DNA from: Cytobacillus sp. NJ13
GTDB taxonomy: Bacteria; Bacillota; Bacilli; Bacillales; Cytobacillaceae
Direction of reading: 5' to 3'
Length of the DNA stretch: 64,000 nt
NCBI GenBank assembly: GCA_030348385.1
Contig: JAUCFP010000006.1
Location: 2,600,501 to 2,664,500 of the forward strand
This document shows positions 24,764 through 33,811 of the stretch, piece after piece (position 1 is the stretch's first letter; each line of letters starts with the position of its first letter). A program made the position numbers and the translations under genes. The notes below the pieces were generated by a model. It was not told the origin of the DNA. It worked only from the letters and a program-made list of their open reading frames with translations, and searched no databases.

Positions 24764-26728
24764 TTATATGGTGATTTCGACTGAACTGCTTTTCTTTACT
24801 CTGATGATGTGGAAGAGAATCGCAAACACACAAAGCCCCAGGCCGGCAATATCCGTGATCATGCCTGGTTTAATCAGCATTAAAGCCCCAGCAAACATTA
24901 GGACTCTTTCAACAATCGTCAGCTTGGCATTCAGGTAGTTTCCAAGTGAACTTGCCAGGGCGTAAATGCCCAGCGTGCTTGTGATGACCACTAGTGCGAC
25001 TGATAAAATGGATATCGTTTCTCCCTCTGCTGCCTGAAGCAGAATAATAGGGTTATAGGCAATCATGAACGGGATGATAAAGCCCGGAAGTGAAATTCTA
25101 AGCGCCTCCCATGATGTCTGCATCGCATTGGCGCCAGCCAGTCCTGCTGCGGTATATGATGCTAGAGCCACAGGCGGCGTAATGTTAGACAATGCACCAA
25201 ACCAGAACACAAAGAAATGTGCAGCGATTGGATTAACGCCCGCTTCCACAAGTGCAGGAGCTGCCGTAACCGCAACTACGATGTAAAGAGCTGTGGATGG
25301 AAGCCCCATGCTCAAAACGATGCAAGTGAGCATGACCACGATTAAAATAAGCCAAAGCTGGCCGCCCGTTAGTTCAACGATATTATACGCTAATGTCGAA
25401 CCAATTCCTGTCATAGTAACAACGCAGATGATGATTCCAATGGCTGCGCAGGCAATCCCGACTTGAATGGTTCCTCTTCCGCCTTCAATGAAAGCTTCGA
25501 TTGTTTTAGAGATCGTGATTCTTGAAGACTTGTCCTTTGCCAGCCAGCTTGCCACTATGACTGCACCAATTCCGGCAAATCCGGCAAATAGGGCTGTTTT
25601 CCCCATTAATAGTGTTGTGATGACGACGATGATCGGAATTAATAGGACGCCGCGTTCCTTCAGGATTTGGACGACATCCGGTATATTTTCTTTACTGATG
25701 CCTTTTAATCCCAATTTTTTCGCTTCAATGTCAATAGCAAAAATCAGCGCAATATAATAGAAAAAGCTTGGTATGATTGCTGCCAGGATGACCGTTGTAT
25801 AAGAGATTCCAAGGAAACCAGCCATGATAAAGGCGGCAGCGCCCATAATCGGCGGCATGATCATTCCGCCTGTTGAAGCAGCAGCCTCTACGGCACCGGC
25901 AAACTTAGGCTTAAGGCCGATTGATTTCATTAATGGAATCGTAAAAGCTCCTGTTGTTGCAACGTTGGCAACCGCACTTCCGCTCAAAGATCCTGTCAGT
26001 GCACTGGAGATGACGGCTACTTGAGCAGGGCCTCCCCGCTTTCTTCCTGCAATGGCCAAGGCCAGATCATTGAAAAGCTGGGTAGCACCGCTGACAGACA
26101 GGAAAGCGCCAAAGAGGACAAACATGACGATGAACGTGGAGGCCGTCGAAAGCGTTAATCCCAATACACCCTCAGTCGTCATATAAAGACGGTAAAGCAG
26201 GCGTTCCAATGAAAAGCCGGCATGCCCGAATATCCATGGGAAGTATGTTCCAAACAGGGCGTATACAATGGCGCCTCCACACAGAATCGGGATAAAGACT
26301 CCAACTGCCCGTCTGGACGCTTCAAGCAGAACGATGATCGTAATGGCTCCAAAGACATAATCAATCATAATCGGCTGTGAGCCCCGGTCAACATGAATCG
26401 TTGTGTAATTCAAAAGCAGATAGCCAAGGCCTGCAATGGCAAGCGCCGCAAATACATAATCAAGTGCTGTAAACCTTTTTTGATTGGAAGATTTTCCGGC
26501 AGGATAGTAGAAAAAAGTCATGACCAGCAGGATGCCCAGGAAAATCAGGTTTCTATAAATCTCTTGAATGTTGGATAATCCATTCGAATAAATAGCAAAA
26601 ACAGAAAACAGAACAGCAATGATGGCAGCCGCTTTTTTGTATGGGCCTTCCAGCAGACGCATGCCGCCGCCTGCTTCTTTATCCAGATTGGCTGGCTGTA
26701 CAATAGGTTCGCTTGTTGATTTTGTCAT
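24764..26728 (-). CDS. Fused TRAP transporter permease (4TM plus 12TM)
   Basis: This 654-residue membrane protein joins the small DctQ-like and large DctM-like TRAP subunits in one chain. There are about four helices to residue 150, and a further 12 or more after that. The large-subunit core has SGSLSGSAVANVATTGAFTIP and SMGLPSTALYIVV, regions of the family that carry the sodium and transport sites. TRAP systems use the sodium gradient to import carboxylates captured by an extracytoplasmic binding protein. It follows the TAXI binding-protein gene by 13 bases. A fused permease is the norm for TAXI-type systems. Confidence 0.95.
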   Translation of the reverse strand: MTKSTSEPIVQPANLDKEAGGGMRLLEGPYKKAAAIIAVLFSVFAIYSNGLSNIQEIYRNLIFLGILLVMTFFYYPAGKSSNQKRFTALDYVFAALAIAGLGYLLLNYTTIHVDRGSQPIMIDYVFGAITIIVLLEASRRAVGVFIPILCGGAIVYALFGTYFPWIFGHAGFSLERLLYRLYMTTEGVLGLTLSTASTFIVMFVLFGAFLSVSGATQLFNDLALAIAGRKRGGPAQVAVISSALTGSLSGSAVANVATTGAFTIPLMKSIGLKPKFAGAVEAAASTGGMIMPPIMGAAAFIMAGFLGISYTTVILAAIIPSFFYYIALIFAIDIEAKKLGLKGISKENIPDVVQILKERGVLLIPIIVVITTLLMGKTALFAGFAGIGAVIVASWLAKDKSSRITISKTIEAFIEGGRGTIQVGIACAAIGIIICVVTMTGIGSTLAYNIVELTGGQLWLILIVVMLTCIVLSMGLPSTALYIVVAVTAAPALVEAGVNPIAAHFFVFWFGALSNITPPVALASYTAAGLAGANAMQTSWEALRISLPGFIIPFMIAYNPIILLQAAEGETISILSVALVVITSTLGIYALASSLGNYLNAKLTIVERVLMFAGALMLIKPGMITDIAGLGLCVFAILFHIIRVKKSSSVEITI

Positions 26729-26741
26729 CGTTTTCCCTCCT

Positions 26742-27758
26742 TTATTTCGCTTCCGGCGGAATTAGATTTTCAGGTATATCAAGACCTGCTTCTTTAAAAT
26801 ATCTGTACGCTCCGGCATGCAATGGAACAGATACGCCATCAAGGGCCGTTTCCAGTGTCATTTCCTTGGCAGAGCTATGAACCTCATACATTTCATCCAG
26901 ATTTTCATAGAGCGTTTTGGTTAAAGTATAGATGGTTTCCTCATCCATTTCCTTCGTTGTGGATAAAAGGTTCGGCTGGGCAATGGTGTTGATATCTTCG
27001 TCAATCCGAGGATATGTTCCTCCAGGAATCACATAGCGGTACCAGCTGTCAGATACTGCATTAATGGCATCCAGCTGTTCATCGGTTACTTCTAAAATCG
27101 ATGCTTTGACATTACTTGCATACATATCTGTTACAGCGGAAATCGGGATTCCTGCCGGAAGCGATCCTCCATCCAATCTCCCGTCACGCATCGCGGAAAC
27201 CGTGTCACTGTAGCCAAGATACTCAGGAGAAATATCCTTTTTCGTAAGATCAAGGCCTTCCATCATCACAACTGTGGACTGCTCAGTACCGCTTGCCTGC
27301 GGCCCTACAGAAAATTGTGTTCCTTTTATATCGTCGATGGTTCCGCTGTTGATTTTGCTGTTCATCAGAACGAAATGCTCCACATTTGGCCAGAGCATGG
27401 AAATCGTCCTAAGATCCTCATAACGCTTCCCTTCAAAGGAGCCATCCCCTGCATATGCCTGAGACGAAATTAACCCCTGAAGAATGGCAAGCTGTGCTTC
27501 CCCTTCACGAAGCAGTTCAATATTTTCAATGGATCCGGCTGAGGACTGGCCGCTAGCCTGGATTTTCTCACCCTTTAAATGACTGCTCCATACATTGGCC
27601 ATTCCAACCCCAATCGGGTAATATGTACCTCCTGTTGAAGCGGTGGCAACGGATACGAATTTTTTATCCTTGTTCTCGGCCGCTGTCCGCACGCCAACAA
27701 TGACAATAAAAACAAGTGTCAGAACCGATATGATAATCTTCCACTTTTTTTGAATCAT
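26742..27758 (-). CDS. TAXI-family TRAP solute-binding protein
   Basis: This 338-residue protein has an N-terminal hydrophobic segment (about residues 6-25) and the TAXI start of the binding fold, FVSVATASTGGTYYPIGVGMANVW. TAXI binding proteins of known ligand bind glutamate or 2-oxoacid-like compounds (family knowledge), which fits a five-carbon dicarboxylate such as 2-hydroxyglutarate. No lipobox Cys is visible after the hydrophobic run (VIVGVRTAAENK), so it may stay tethered by its uncleaved segment. It is the first gene of the operon; ATG 27758 has GGGAGG upstream. Regulatory sites lie at 27783-27822. Confidence 0.9.
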   Translation of the reverse strand: MIQKKWKIIISVLTLVFIVIVGVRTAAENKDKKFVSVATASTGGTYYPIGVGMANVWSSHLKGEKIQASGQSSAGSIENIELLREGEAQLAILQGLISSQAYAGDGSFEGKRYEDLRTISMLWPNVEHFVLMNSKINSGTIDDIKGTQFSVGPQASGTEQSTVVMMEGLDLTKKDISPEYLGYSDTVSAMRDGRLDGGSLPAGIPISAVTDMYASNVKASILEVTDEQLDAINAVSDSWYRYVIPGGTYPRIDEDINTIAQPNLLSTTKEMDEETIYTLTKTLYENLDEMYEVHSSAKEMTLETALDGVSVPLHAGAYRYFKEAGLDIPENLIPPEAK

Positions 27759-27782
27759 AAAATCCTCCCTTTTCAGTTAAAA

Positions 27783-27822
27783 TGTAAGCGCTTTTTCAAA
27801 CTTGTATTACAAGTATACAAGA
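27783..27822 (-). promoter_or_regulatory. cre-like site and GntR-type operator in front of the 2-hydroxyacid operon
   Basis: TGTAAGCGCTTTTT at 27783-27796 matches 12 of 14 cre positions. Next to it, 27801-27822 contains CTTGTATTACAAG (imperfect inverted repeat) and an overlapping TATACAAG, the TTGTA...TACAA type seen at FCD-GntR operators. Both lie within 65 bases upstream of the TAXI gene start. Confidence 0.6.
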
Positions 27823-27951
27823 TTACAGGTTTTGAATTCAATCAAAATTCAGATTTTTTGTTTTATTTCGTGAAATCTTATAGCCTCATCCCTTGATATT
27901 TCTGGGTTTTCGAATATTAAAATAGGAGTATTTACCTGGCAGAGTAAACAA

Positions 27952-27986
27952 AAAAAGCCATTTTCTATTTTCAGAAAATGGCCTTT
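27952..27986 (-). terminator. Terminator of the GNAT gene
   Basis: On the minus strand GGCCATTTTCT and AGAAAATGGC pair around GAAAAT and run into seven T, just after the stop at 27990. Confidence 0.85.
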
Positions 27987-27989
27987 CTT

Positions 27990-28487
27990 TTATAACAGCT
28001 TACCCATATAGTATTCATCGACAAATTCACCGTTTATCATAAGCGAATGTTTTTTAATGCCTTCTATTTCGAATCCGGCTTTTTTGTAGAGGGAGACACC
28101 GGCCTGATTGTGGATAACCGTTGTAAGTTCCAGCCTGTGGATATGTTTTTCACACGCCCAGCGTTCGAGCTCTTCAAAAAGCTTCGTGCCGATTCCCTGG
28201 CCTCTGTGTTCACTGAGGATGCCTGCAACGAGATAGGCTGAGTGCCGGTTTCTCCGTGCAGCACCTCCAATGGCCATTACAAAGCCGATCAATCGGTTAT
28301 CTTTTTCCGCTGCGATGATGGTCGAATGATCTTCTTTTTGAATGGCTTCGATTCTTTTTCTTTGTGCCTCGGCTGAGGTCTTTCTTTCACCTGGCTCGAA
28401 AAGCATGTAGTCTGATTCGTTTTCCACTTTTGTGATCAGTTCGGCCAGGGCCTCGGCGTCAGCTGGTTTTATGTGGCGGATGATCAT
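27990..28487 (-). CDS. GNAT-family N-acetyltransferase
   Basis: The 165-residue acetyltransferase has the acetyl-CoA loop LSEHRGQGIGTKLFEEL and the later NQAGVSLYKKAGFEIEG, together the standard GNAT motifs A and B. The sequence resembles the L-amino-acid or ribosomal-protein-type GNATs of Bacillus, but the acceptor cannot be named. ATG 28487 follows AAGGAG by eight bases. It starts 16 bases after the M20 hydrolase stop, so the two are probably co-transcribed. Confidence 0.85.
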   Translation of the reverse strand: MIIRHIKPADAEALAELITKVENESDYMLFEPGERKTSAEAQRKRIEAIQKEDHSTIIAAEKDNRLIGFVMAIGGAARRNRHSAYLVAGILSEHRGQGIGTKLFEELERWACEKHIHRLELTTVIHNQAGVSLYKKAGFEIEGIKKHSLMINGEFVDEYYMGKLL

Positions 28488-28503
28488 GAGGATTGCTCCT
28501 TTT

Positions 28504-29787
28504 TTATTTTTTCATAAGACCTTCAACAAAATCTTTCAAAACATGTACACCATATACACAGTCATTTAATGACGTCCATTCCCGCGGATTGTGGCTGATG
28601 CCATCCCTGCTGCGGACGAACAGCATGGCGGCCGGCATTTCAGTTCCGACGATCATGGTGTCATGGCCGGCGCCGCTTGGGATGTAAACGGGTTTAATAT
28701 CGAACTTCTCAAGGGATTCTGCTATACCTGCCTGCAGGCTTTCATCAATTGGCAAAGGTTTGATTTTGGCATTCAGGTTCATTTGCACGTCAATACATCG
28801 TTCCTCTGCTATTTTCACCGCTTCGATCTTAATTTGATCAAGCAGCTGATCACGGGTTTCTTCAAAAATATCCCGGATATCCACTGTTAATATTACTTCC
28901 TGTGCGATGACATTAAAGCCATTTGGATGTACGTTCAGCTTTCCGACAGTCGCAACGGCCGTATCACTGATCTGCTTTGGAAAATTCTCAATGGCAGCTA
29001 CAAACAATGAGGCAGCCACCAGCGGATCTTTTCGTCCAGCCATCGGCGTATTTCCTGCATGCCCAGCTTCTCCTGTAAATGTTACCTCCAGAGAAGCTGG
29101 TCCTGCAATGCCTTTGACCACTCCAACTGGCTGATTCTCTCTTTCCAGCAACTTTCCCTGCTCAATATGGACTTCCACAAAAGCTTCGATTTCACGCCTG
29201 TTTTTTCCTGCCTTTAAGCACTCTTCCGCACTGCTGCCATATTCGGTCAATACTTCCCGAAACGACTTGCCATTTTCATCCCGCAGGCTATCCATTTCTT
29301 CCGGCTTCAGTTGCCCCATAAATGCCCGGCTGCCTGTTAAGCTGCTCTTGAATCTCGAACCCTCTTCATCTGAAAAAATCACAACCTCATACGGCTTCTC
29401 CGGTATGTATCCTGTTTCTTTCCATGACTCCGCAACTTCCAATGCTGAGAGAACTCCTAACGGCCCATCGAAATGCCCTCCATTTGGAACACTGTCAACA
29501 TGTGAACCGGAAGCGATTGAGGCGCCTTCTGTTTTTCCTTCCAATCTGCCGAATACATTTCCTGCTCCATCTGCAGTCACAGTAAGACCAGCGTTTTTCA
29601 TCCACTTGATTACTAGCTCTTTCGCTTCTTTCTCTTTGGCAGAATAGCCCGGGCGTGTCACCCCGCCGCTATCCATGAGGCCTACCCTTGAAAGCTCATC
29701 AAGTCTTGAGGCCAATCTTTCGCCGTTTATGCCTGAGCGGGTCAGTTCCTGGTCATAATCTTTTATTAACTGTTCATATAGGTTCAT
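28504..29787 (-). CDS. M20-family Zn amidohydrolase (N-carbamoyl-amino-acid hydrolase/allantoate amidohydrolase type)
   Basis: The about 427-residue enzyme has the dinuclear zinc residues of the M20 carbamoylase group: GSHVDSVPNGGHFDGPLG (His and bridging Asp), DEEGSRF (Glu pair), EVHIEQGKLLE (His) and SGAGHDTMIV (C-terminal His). A lid and dimer domain with FTGEAGHAGNTPM lies in the middle. These enzymes open C-N bonds in N-carbamoyl amino acids, ureidopropionate or allantoate. Which one cannot be told. The start is ATG 29787; AAAGAG lies upstream. A GNAT gene follows. The gene is separated from the DUF3100 operon by a repeat array and terminator. Confidence 0.85.
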   Translation of the reverse strand: MNLYEQLIKDYDQELTRSGINGERLASRLDELSRVGLMDSGGVTRPGYSAKEKEAKELVIKWMKNAGLTVTADGAGNVFGRLEGKTEGASIASGSHVDSVPNGGHFDGPLGVLSALEVAESWKETGYIPEKPYEVVIFSDEEGSRFKSSLTGSRAFMGQLKPEEMDSLRDENGKSFREVLTEYGSSAEECLKAGKNRREIEAFVEVHIEQGKLLERENQPVGVVKGIAGPASLEVTFTGEAGHAGNTPMAGRKDPLVAASLFVAAIENFPKQISDTAVATVGKLNVHPNGFNVIAQEVILTVDIRDIFEETRDQLLDQIKIEAVKIAEERCIDVQMNLNAKIKPLPIDESLQAGIAESLEKFDIKPVYIPSGAGHDTMIVGTEMPAAMLFVRSRDGISHNPREWTSLNDCVYGVHVLKDFVEGLMKK

Positions 29788-29851
29788 GGGTTTCACTCTT
29801 TCTTATTTGTTTTTTCTCTGTGAGATTAGCAGATTATTGATGGGACGCGAA

Positions 29852-29970
29852 GTGACCGATATATCTTAAAATCGACCGATAAAATGGCACTTTTGACCGA
29901 TATATCAAAAAAGCAACCGATAAATTTCAAATCTGACCGATAAACCTATGAAAGTGGCCGATATATTTTG
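29852..29970. repeat. Array of six 20-21 bp repeats (GACCGATA type)
   Basis: Six copies of a CCGAT core begin at 29856, 29876, 29897, 29917, 29937 and 29958, so the spacing is 20 or 21 bases throughout. A typical unit starts TGACCGATATATC; the rest of each unit is AT-rich and variable. The array lies in the 250-base gap upstream of the M20 gene. It has no open frame. A second array of the same type is at 58011. Confidence 0.85.
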
Positions 29971-30001
29971 AGGCAGTGCTAAAAAATGACTGATGCAGAG
30001 C

Positions 30002-30033
30002 AAAAAGCCCGGCAGATATCCACCTGCCAGGCC
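30002..30033 (-). terminator. Terminator of the DUF3100 operon
   Basis: On the minus strand GCCTGGCAG and CTGCCGGGC pair (one wobble) around GTGGATAT and are followed by five T. It lies nine bases after the stop of the 150-residue membrane protein gene. Confidence 0.8.
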
Positions 30034-30041
30034 AAAAATTA

Positions 30042-30494
30042 TTAAATAATCCCCTGCATCCGTAAAATAATTTCGGCAATGACTGCAGATCCGATGAAGG
30101 TTCCGAAGAACACAAAGACTGCAACAATAATGCTTCTCCAGCCCAGCTTGGAAAAATCAGCCCAGTTCTTTCCGATTGAGATGCCTGCATAAGCCAGAAT
30201 TGGGGTAGCAAGAGCCAAAATATTGACCTGAGTGGTCCATTCGACAACATATTCAGATCCCGGTACTCCGGGAATGGAAACGATGATTCCGATAATCCCG
30301 ATATATCCGACGCTCGGGATATTGCCTGGCAGCACTTTTTCAAGAATCAGGCCCAGCACACTGATGACAATTAAAACAAGCATGCCCGGAATGGCTGCAG
30401 ACGGCAGGATATCATAGCCTACCCAGTTGCCGATCAGCGCTGAAAGACCGAATATACCTAAAATCAGAAACCACTCTGTTATATTTTTAAGCAT
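30042..30494 (-). CDS. Small membrane partner of the DUF3100 protein (150 aa)
   Basis: This 150-residue protein has five hydrophobic helices and little else; helix breaks such as SVGYIGIIGIIVSIPGVPGS are glycine and proline-rich, as in transporters. It overlaps the DUF3100 gene by eight bases and has its own strong GGGGGAG site, so the two products probably form one two-part carrier. I do not know a function for the family. Between dehydrogenase genes and an amidohydrolase, a carboxylate or amino acid derivative is a fair guess for the substrate. Confidence 0.75.
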   Translation of the reverse strand: MLKNITEWFLILGIFGLSALIGNWVGYDILPSAAIPGMLVLIVISVLGLILEKVLPGNIPSVGYIGIIGIIVSIPGVPGSEYVVEWTTQVNILALATPILAYAGISIGKNWADFSKLGWRSIIVAVFVFFGTFIGSAVIAEIILRMQGII

Positions 30495-31308
30495 GGATAT
30501 CTCCCCCTTTGTCCGCAGCCTTTTTCTCTTTGCGTTTTATCATAATGCTGTACAGCTTTTCAGTAAGAGGCAATCCAATGAAAATACTGGCATACAGACC
30601 CGTTGAAAGTGAAAGCAGGTTACTGGCGCCTGCGAAGGCAACAATCTGCGCCTCCATTTCAGGGAAGGCAGCGACGAGCGATCCGCTGGCAGCCGCCATC
30701 ATGCTGCCGCTTCCCACCCCTGATGCCATCGCGAACGACAGCGGATGGAGTGGGGTAATGGTGGCCAGGAATCCGGAAATCAATCCCAGGAAGGCAGCAC
30801 CAAACACAGTACCGAAAATATAAATAGCCATTACTCCTCTGCCTTCTGGCGAATCAAATCCGTATTTATTCATAATCAGCCCGACGTTCGGCTCCCGGCC
30901 AATCGAGTGGGTCATGCCAATGGCTTCTCTTTTAAAGCCAAGAAAAATGGCCACTGGCAGTGCAAATAAGATCGTTCCTAAGTTACCAAGTTCCTGCAGC
31001 AATAATGATGGACCCGCCGCAATGATTGCCTCGATTTGCGGCCCAATCGTTACGCCAATTTTGGCAATTAAAAGAGTAACCCCAAGCACGATGAGGGGCT
31101 CTGCATTTTTAGCCTGTTTTTCCTTAATAAGCGGAGTGAAGTAAAGACCCAGCCCCAGGAAGAAAGCATAAAGCATAGGCAGCAGCAGAATTACCCCTGC
31201 GCCTACTTTAAAGCTGATCTGTCCAATCGCTTCAGTGGCCGCAACCAGAACTAGCACAATGGCATGCAAGCGCCAATCTTTTAAAATTTCTGTCTTTTCA
31301 TTTTTCAT
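30487..31308 (-). CDS. DUF3100-type membrane protein, putative transporter
   Basis: The 273-residue protein has about eight helices. Conserved-looking loops are FKREAIGMTHSIGREPNVGLIMNKYG in the middle and MASGVGSGSMMAAASGSLVAAFPE later, the latter like the gly/ser-rich binding loop of carriers. I recognise it as a DUF3100-type protein from memory, moderately sure. No function is known to me. It lies 26 bases after the HIBADH-like gene and overlaps the 150-residue membrane gene, in a run of four genes on one strand. Confidence 0.75.
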   Translation of the reverse strand: MKNEKTEILKDWRLHAIVLVLVAATEAIGQISFKVGAGVILLLPMLYAFFLGLGLYFTPLIKEKQAKNAEPLIVLGVTLLIAKIGVTIGPQIEAIIAAGPSLLLQELGNLGTILFALPVAIFLGFKREAIGMTHSIGREPNVGLIMNKYGFDSPEGRGVMAIYIFGTVFGAAFLGLISGFLATITPLHPLSFAMASGVGSGSMMAAASGSLVAAFPEMEAQIVAFAGASNLLSLSTGLYASIFIGLPLTEKLYSIMIKRKEKKAADKGGDIHA

Positions 31309-31334
31309 GTTTTCCCCCCTAGATTAAAAGATTA

Positions 31335-32195
31335 CTAGATAGATCCGCATACAGCGGAAGAATCAAGCTTGCCCTTCCCTTGCTCCATCGCCTTTTCATA
31401 GATATCGCACACCAGATGACCCAAAGGAGAATCTTCGCTATAAAATTTGGCTGTTTCTTTGTATAAGTGAATATCCTTATTCATGTGCTCTAGGCTGAAC
31501 AGCACATTCTCGTATGTATGCTGAAGGATATTCTCACCGAATACGGTCAGGACGCGATTATGTGCAGACCCGCTTTGAATGACTTCCGCCAGCTGAGACC
31601 GGCTGACACCTGCCTTCTCACCCACTGCAAGGACCTCCCCCAGGCCAGCAGTCGTTAAAGCAACCAGCATATTGTGGCATAGCTTCGCCACCTGGCCTGA
31701 TCCTGAAGGACCCAGCAGAAAGATATCTTTTCCAACGCTCTCCAGGACCGGGCGAATGTCCGGCAAATATCTATCGTCTCCCCCAACCATTATAGTCAGC
31801 GTACCGGCATCAGCACCCTTTGGTCCCCCGCTTAACGGACAGTCATAAAAATAGATGTCTTGCTCCTTTGCAGCCTGATTCAATTCCTGGGCTGTTTTCG
31901 GGTCTATGGTGCTCATATCCAGCACAAAACTGTGAGGCTTTAAAGCAGAAAAGACTCCGCTTCCACCCATCATAACATCCTTCACAATACTTGGTCCAGG
32001 CAATGAAGAAATTACTAGATCCGCCTGTCTTGCTGCCTCGAATGGAGAAGGCTGGGGAATGGCCCCCAGCGCCTCGCATTTCACCAGTGCATCCTGACTG
32101 GGATCATAAGCAAACACCTTATACCCGTTTTTAATTAAATTTTTCACAATGCCCTTTCCCATGGCCCCGCAGCCAATTACGCCTATGTTTTTCAT
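31335..32195 (-). CDS. 3-hydroxyisobutyrate dehydrogenase-family NAD(P) oxidoreductase
   Basis: The 286-residue beta-hydroxyacid dehydrogenase has the Rossmann loop IGVIGCGAMGKGIVKNL, the substrate motif DCPLSGGPKGADAGTLT, and the catalytic-lysine motif GSGQVAKLCHNML. Members act on 3-hydroxyisobutyrate, tartronate semialdehyde (GarR) or similar compounds, interconverting a 3-hydroxyacid and a semialdehyde. The aldehyde dehydrogenase gene is 11 bases upstream, so the pair may take a hydroxyacid to an acid through the semialdehyde. ATG 32195 has AAGGAGGGAG upstream. The true substrate is not known. Confidence 0.85.
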   Translation of the reverse strand: MKNIGVIGCGAMGKGIVKNLIKNGYKVFAYDPSQDALVKCEALGAIPQPSPFEAARQADLVISSLPGPSIVKDVMMGGSGVFSALKPHSFVLDMSTIDPKTAQELNQAAKEQDIYFYDCPLSGGPKGADAGTLTIMVGGDDRYLPDIRPVLESVGKDIFLLGPSGSGQVAKLCHNMLVALTTAGLGEVLAVGEKAGVSRSQLAEVIQSGSAHNRVLTVFGENILQHTYENVLFSLEHMNKDIHLYKETAKFYSEDSPLGHLVCDIYEKAMEQGKGKLDSSAVCGSI

Positions 32196-32206
32196 CCTCT
32201 CCCTCC

Positions 32207-33703
32207 TTAAGGTTTTATATAAACGGTTTTTGTATCAAGCCAGAAATCCAATGCCGTGCTGCCCTGTTCACGCGGCCCGATGCTGGATGTCTTTTTGCCG
32301 CCAAACGGAAGCTGGTTTTCATAATGGTTGGATGGGATGTTCACATGCGTGACACCTGTTTCAATTTTCCGGACAAAATCGAATGCCTTCTGAAGGTCAT
32401 TCGTAAAAATGGCGGATGACAAGCCAAAGTCCGTATCATTTGCAAGCTCAATCGCCTCTTCGTAAGAATCCACTTCCATCACAGCCACAACCGGACCGAA
32501 AATCTCTTCCTGGGCGATTGTAAAATCCTTCGTAACTTTACTGAAAACTGTCGGAGCGACGAAATAACCATTCGCCATATCGCCATTTGTCAGCTGCTTT
32601 CCGCCATATTCGAGCACCGCTCCTTCTTCAATGGCGCTATTCACATAATGGAGATACGTATTCAATTGATGCTTATTCGCAACCGCACCATTGTCATATC
32701 CCTCCTGAACCCCATCGCCGACCTTTACTTGCTTCGCTTTTTCAACCAATAAATCGATGACCTTTCGAGAAATGGACCGTGGCACAATCACGCGGCTGGT
32801 TCCCGTACAGCTTTGGCCGTTATTGTAAAATCCGCTGATGACCACACTCTGGACAGCCTCATCCAGATTGGCATCCTCCAGTATGATCGTCGCATTCTTC
32901 CCGCCCATTTCAGCCTGCATTTTTCCGCCATGGGCTGTCACAAGCTTGCCAAGATGGATGCCCACATCAGAGGAGCCTGTAAACGAGACGGCCTTAATTT
33001 CCGGATTGGTTCCAAGCTCTTTTCCCACGACAGAACCCGGTCCTGTGATCATATTCAGCACGCCCGCTGGCATTCCCGCCTTTTCAAACAGCTCGACTAC
33101 CTTCACTGCAATTAGAGACGTGTCACTTGCGGCCTTATAGATGATCGTATTTCCCGCCAGCATGGAAGGTGCAATTTTATAAATGGCGATTCCGAGCGGA
33201 AAATTAAATGGCGTAACGACAGCCACCACTCCAAGCGGCTCCTGAATCGTGCAGGCAAAGGTTTTCGGATCAATTGCAGGCACGGTTTCACCTGAAATCC
33301 GATTCGCCTCGCCGCTGAAATGCTTCAGAGCCTGAACCGTTGCATCCACTTCCTTTCGCCCTGCCTCGATCGTTTTGCCGACTTCCTTCGTAATGATTTC
33401 AGCTAATTCCTCTTTTTCCTGCTGGATGAGAAAGATCAGTTTAAAAAGGATGTCCCCCCGGCTGATTGGAGATGTATTTTTCCATTCGGGAAAAGCCCTC
33501 TTTGCACTCTCGATGGCTTTTTGCACATCAATCTCATTCGATTTCTGAAAGTAACCCAGTACCTCAGCTGTATTAGCTGGATTCACACTCGGATACGTCT
33601 CCCCTGTCACAGAAGGAATCCATTCCCCGCCCATATAATTGTAAAAAGTTTCTGCACCAGCATTGACGGCCTCAATTTTCTGGCTATTAACCTCTGTACT
33701 CAT
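32207..33703 (-). CDS. Aldehyde dehydrogenase (semialdehyde dehydrogenase type)
   Basis: The about 498-residue NAD(P)-dependent enzyme has the aldehyde dehydrogenase active-site residues: the Cys of YNNGQSCTGTSR, the Glu of AEMGGKNATI, the Asn of VTPFNFPLG, and the cofactor loop FTGSSDVG. It is most like 2-oxoglutarate semialdehyde or succinate semialdehyde-type enzymes of Bacillus, but the substrate is inferred only. ATG 33703 is chosen because AAGGAGAGG lies at correct spacing; a longer frame adds six codons. It leads an operon with the HIBADH-like and DUF3100-type genes. Confidence 0.9.
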   Translation of the reverse strand: MSTEVNSQKIEAVNAGAETFYNYMGGEWIPSVTGETYPSVNPANTAEVLGYFQKSNEIDVQKAIESAKRAFPEWKNTSPISRGDILFKLIFLIQQEKEELAEIITKEVGKTIEAGRKEVDATVQALKHFSGEANRISGETVPAIDPKTFACTIQEPLGVVAVVTPFNFPLGIAIYKIAPSMLAGNTIIYKAASDTSLIAVKVVELFEKAGMPAGVLNMITGPGSVVGKELGTNPEIKAVSFTGSSDVGIHLGKLVTAHGGKMQAEMGGKNATIILEDANLDEAVQSVVISGFYNNGQSCTGTSRVIVPRSISRKVIDLLVEKAKQVKVGDGVQEGYDNGAVANKHQLNTYLHYVNSAIEEGAVLEYGGKQLTNGDMANGYFVAPTVFSKVTKDFTIAQEEIFGPVVAVMEVDSYEEAIELANDTDFGLSSAIFTNDLQKAFDFVRKIETGVTHVNIPSNHYENQLPFGGKKTSSIGPREQGSTALDFWLDTKTVYIKP

Positions 33704-33735
33704 CCAACCTCTCCTTATCATATCAAGTTTATGTT

Positions 33736-33758
33736 ATTATAATATTTAGAATATTCTA
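33736..33758 (-). promoter_or_regulatory. Likely promoter with 12-bp palindrome before the aldehyde dehydrogenase operon
   Basis: A TATAAT-like hexamer on the minus strand lies at about 33742-33737. Just upstream is the perfect palindrome TAGAATATTCTA at 33747-33758. The site is 45-55 bases before the start and could be bound by the GAF/PucR regulator whose gene ends at 33812. Confidence 0.45.
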
Positions 33759-33811
33759 TGTACATGTGCCAACAGCCAAATAATCCTTCTATTCTTTGTG
33801 ACAAGCACCAA

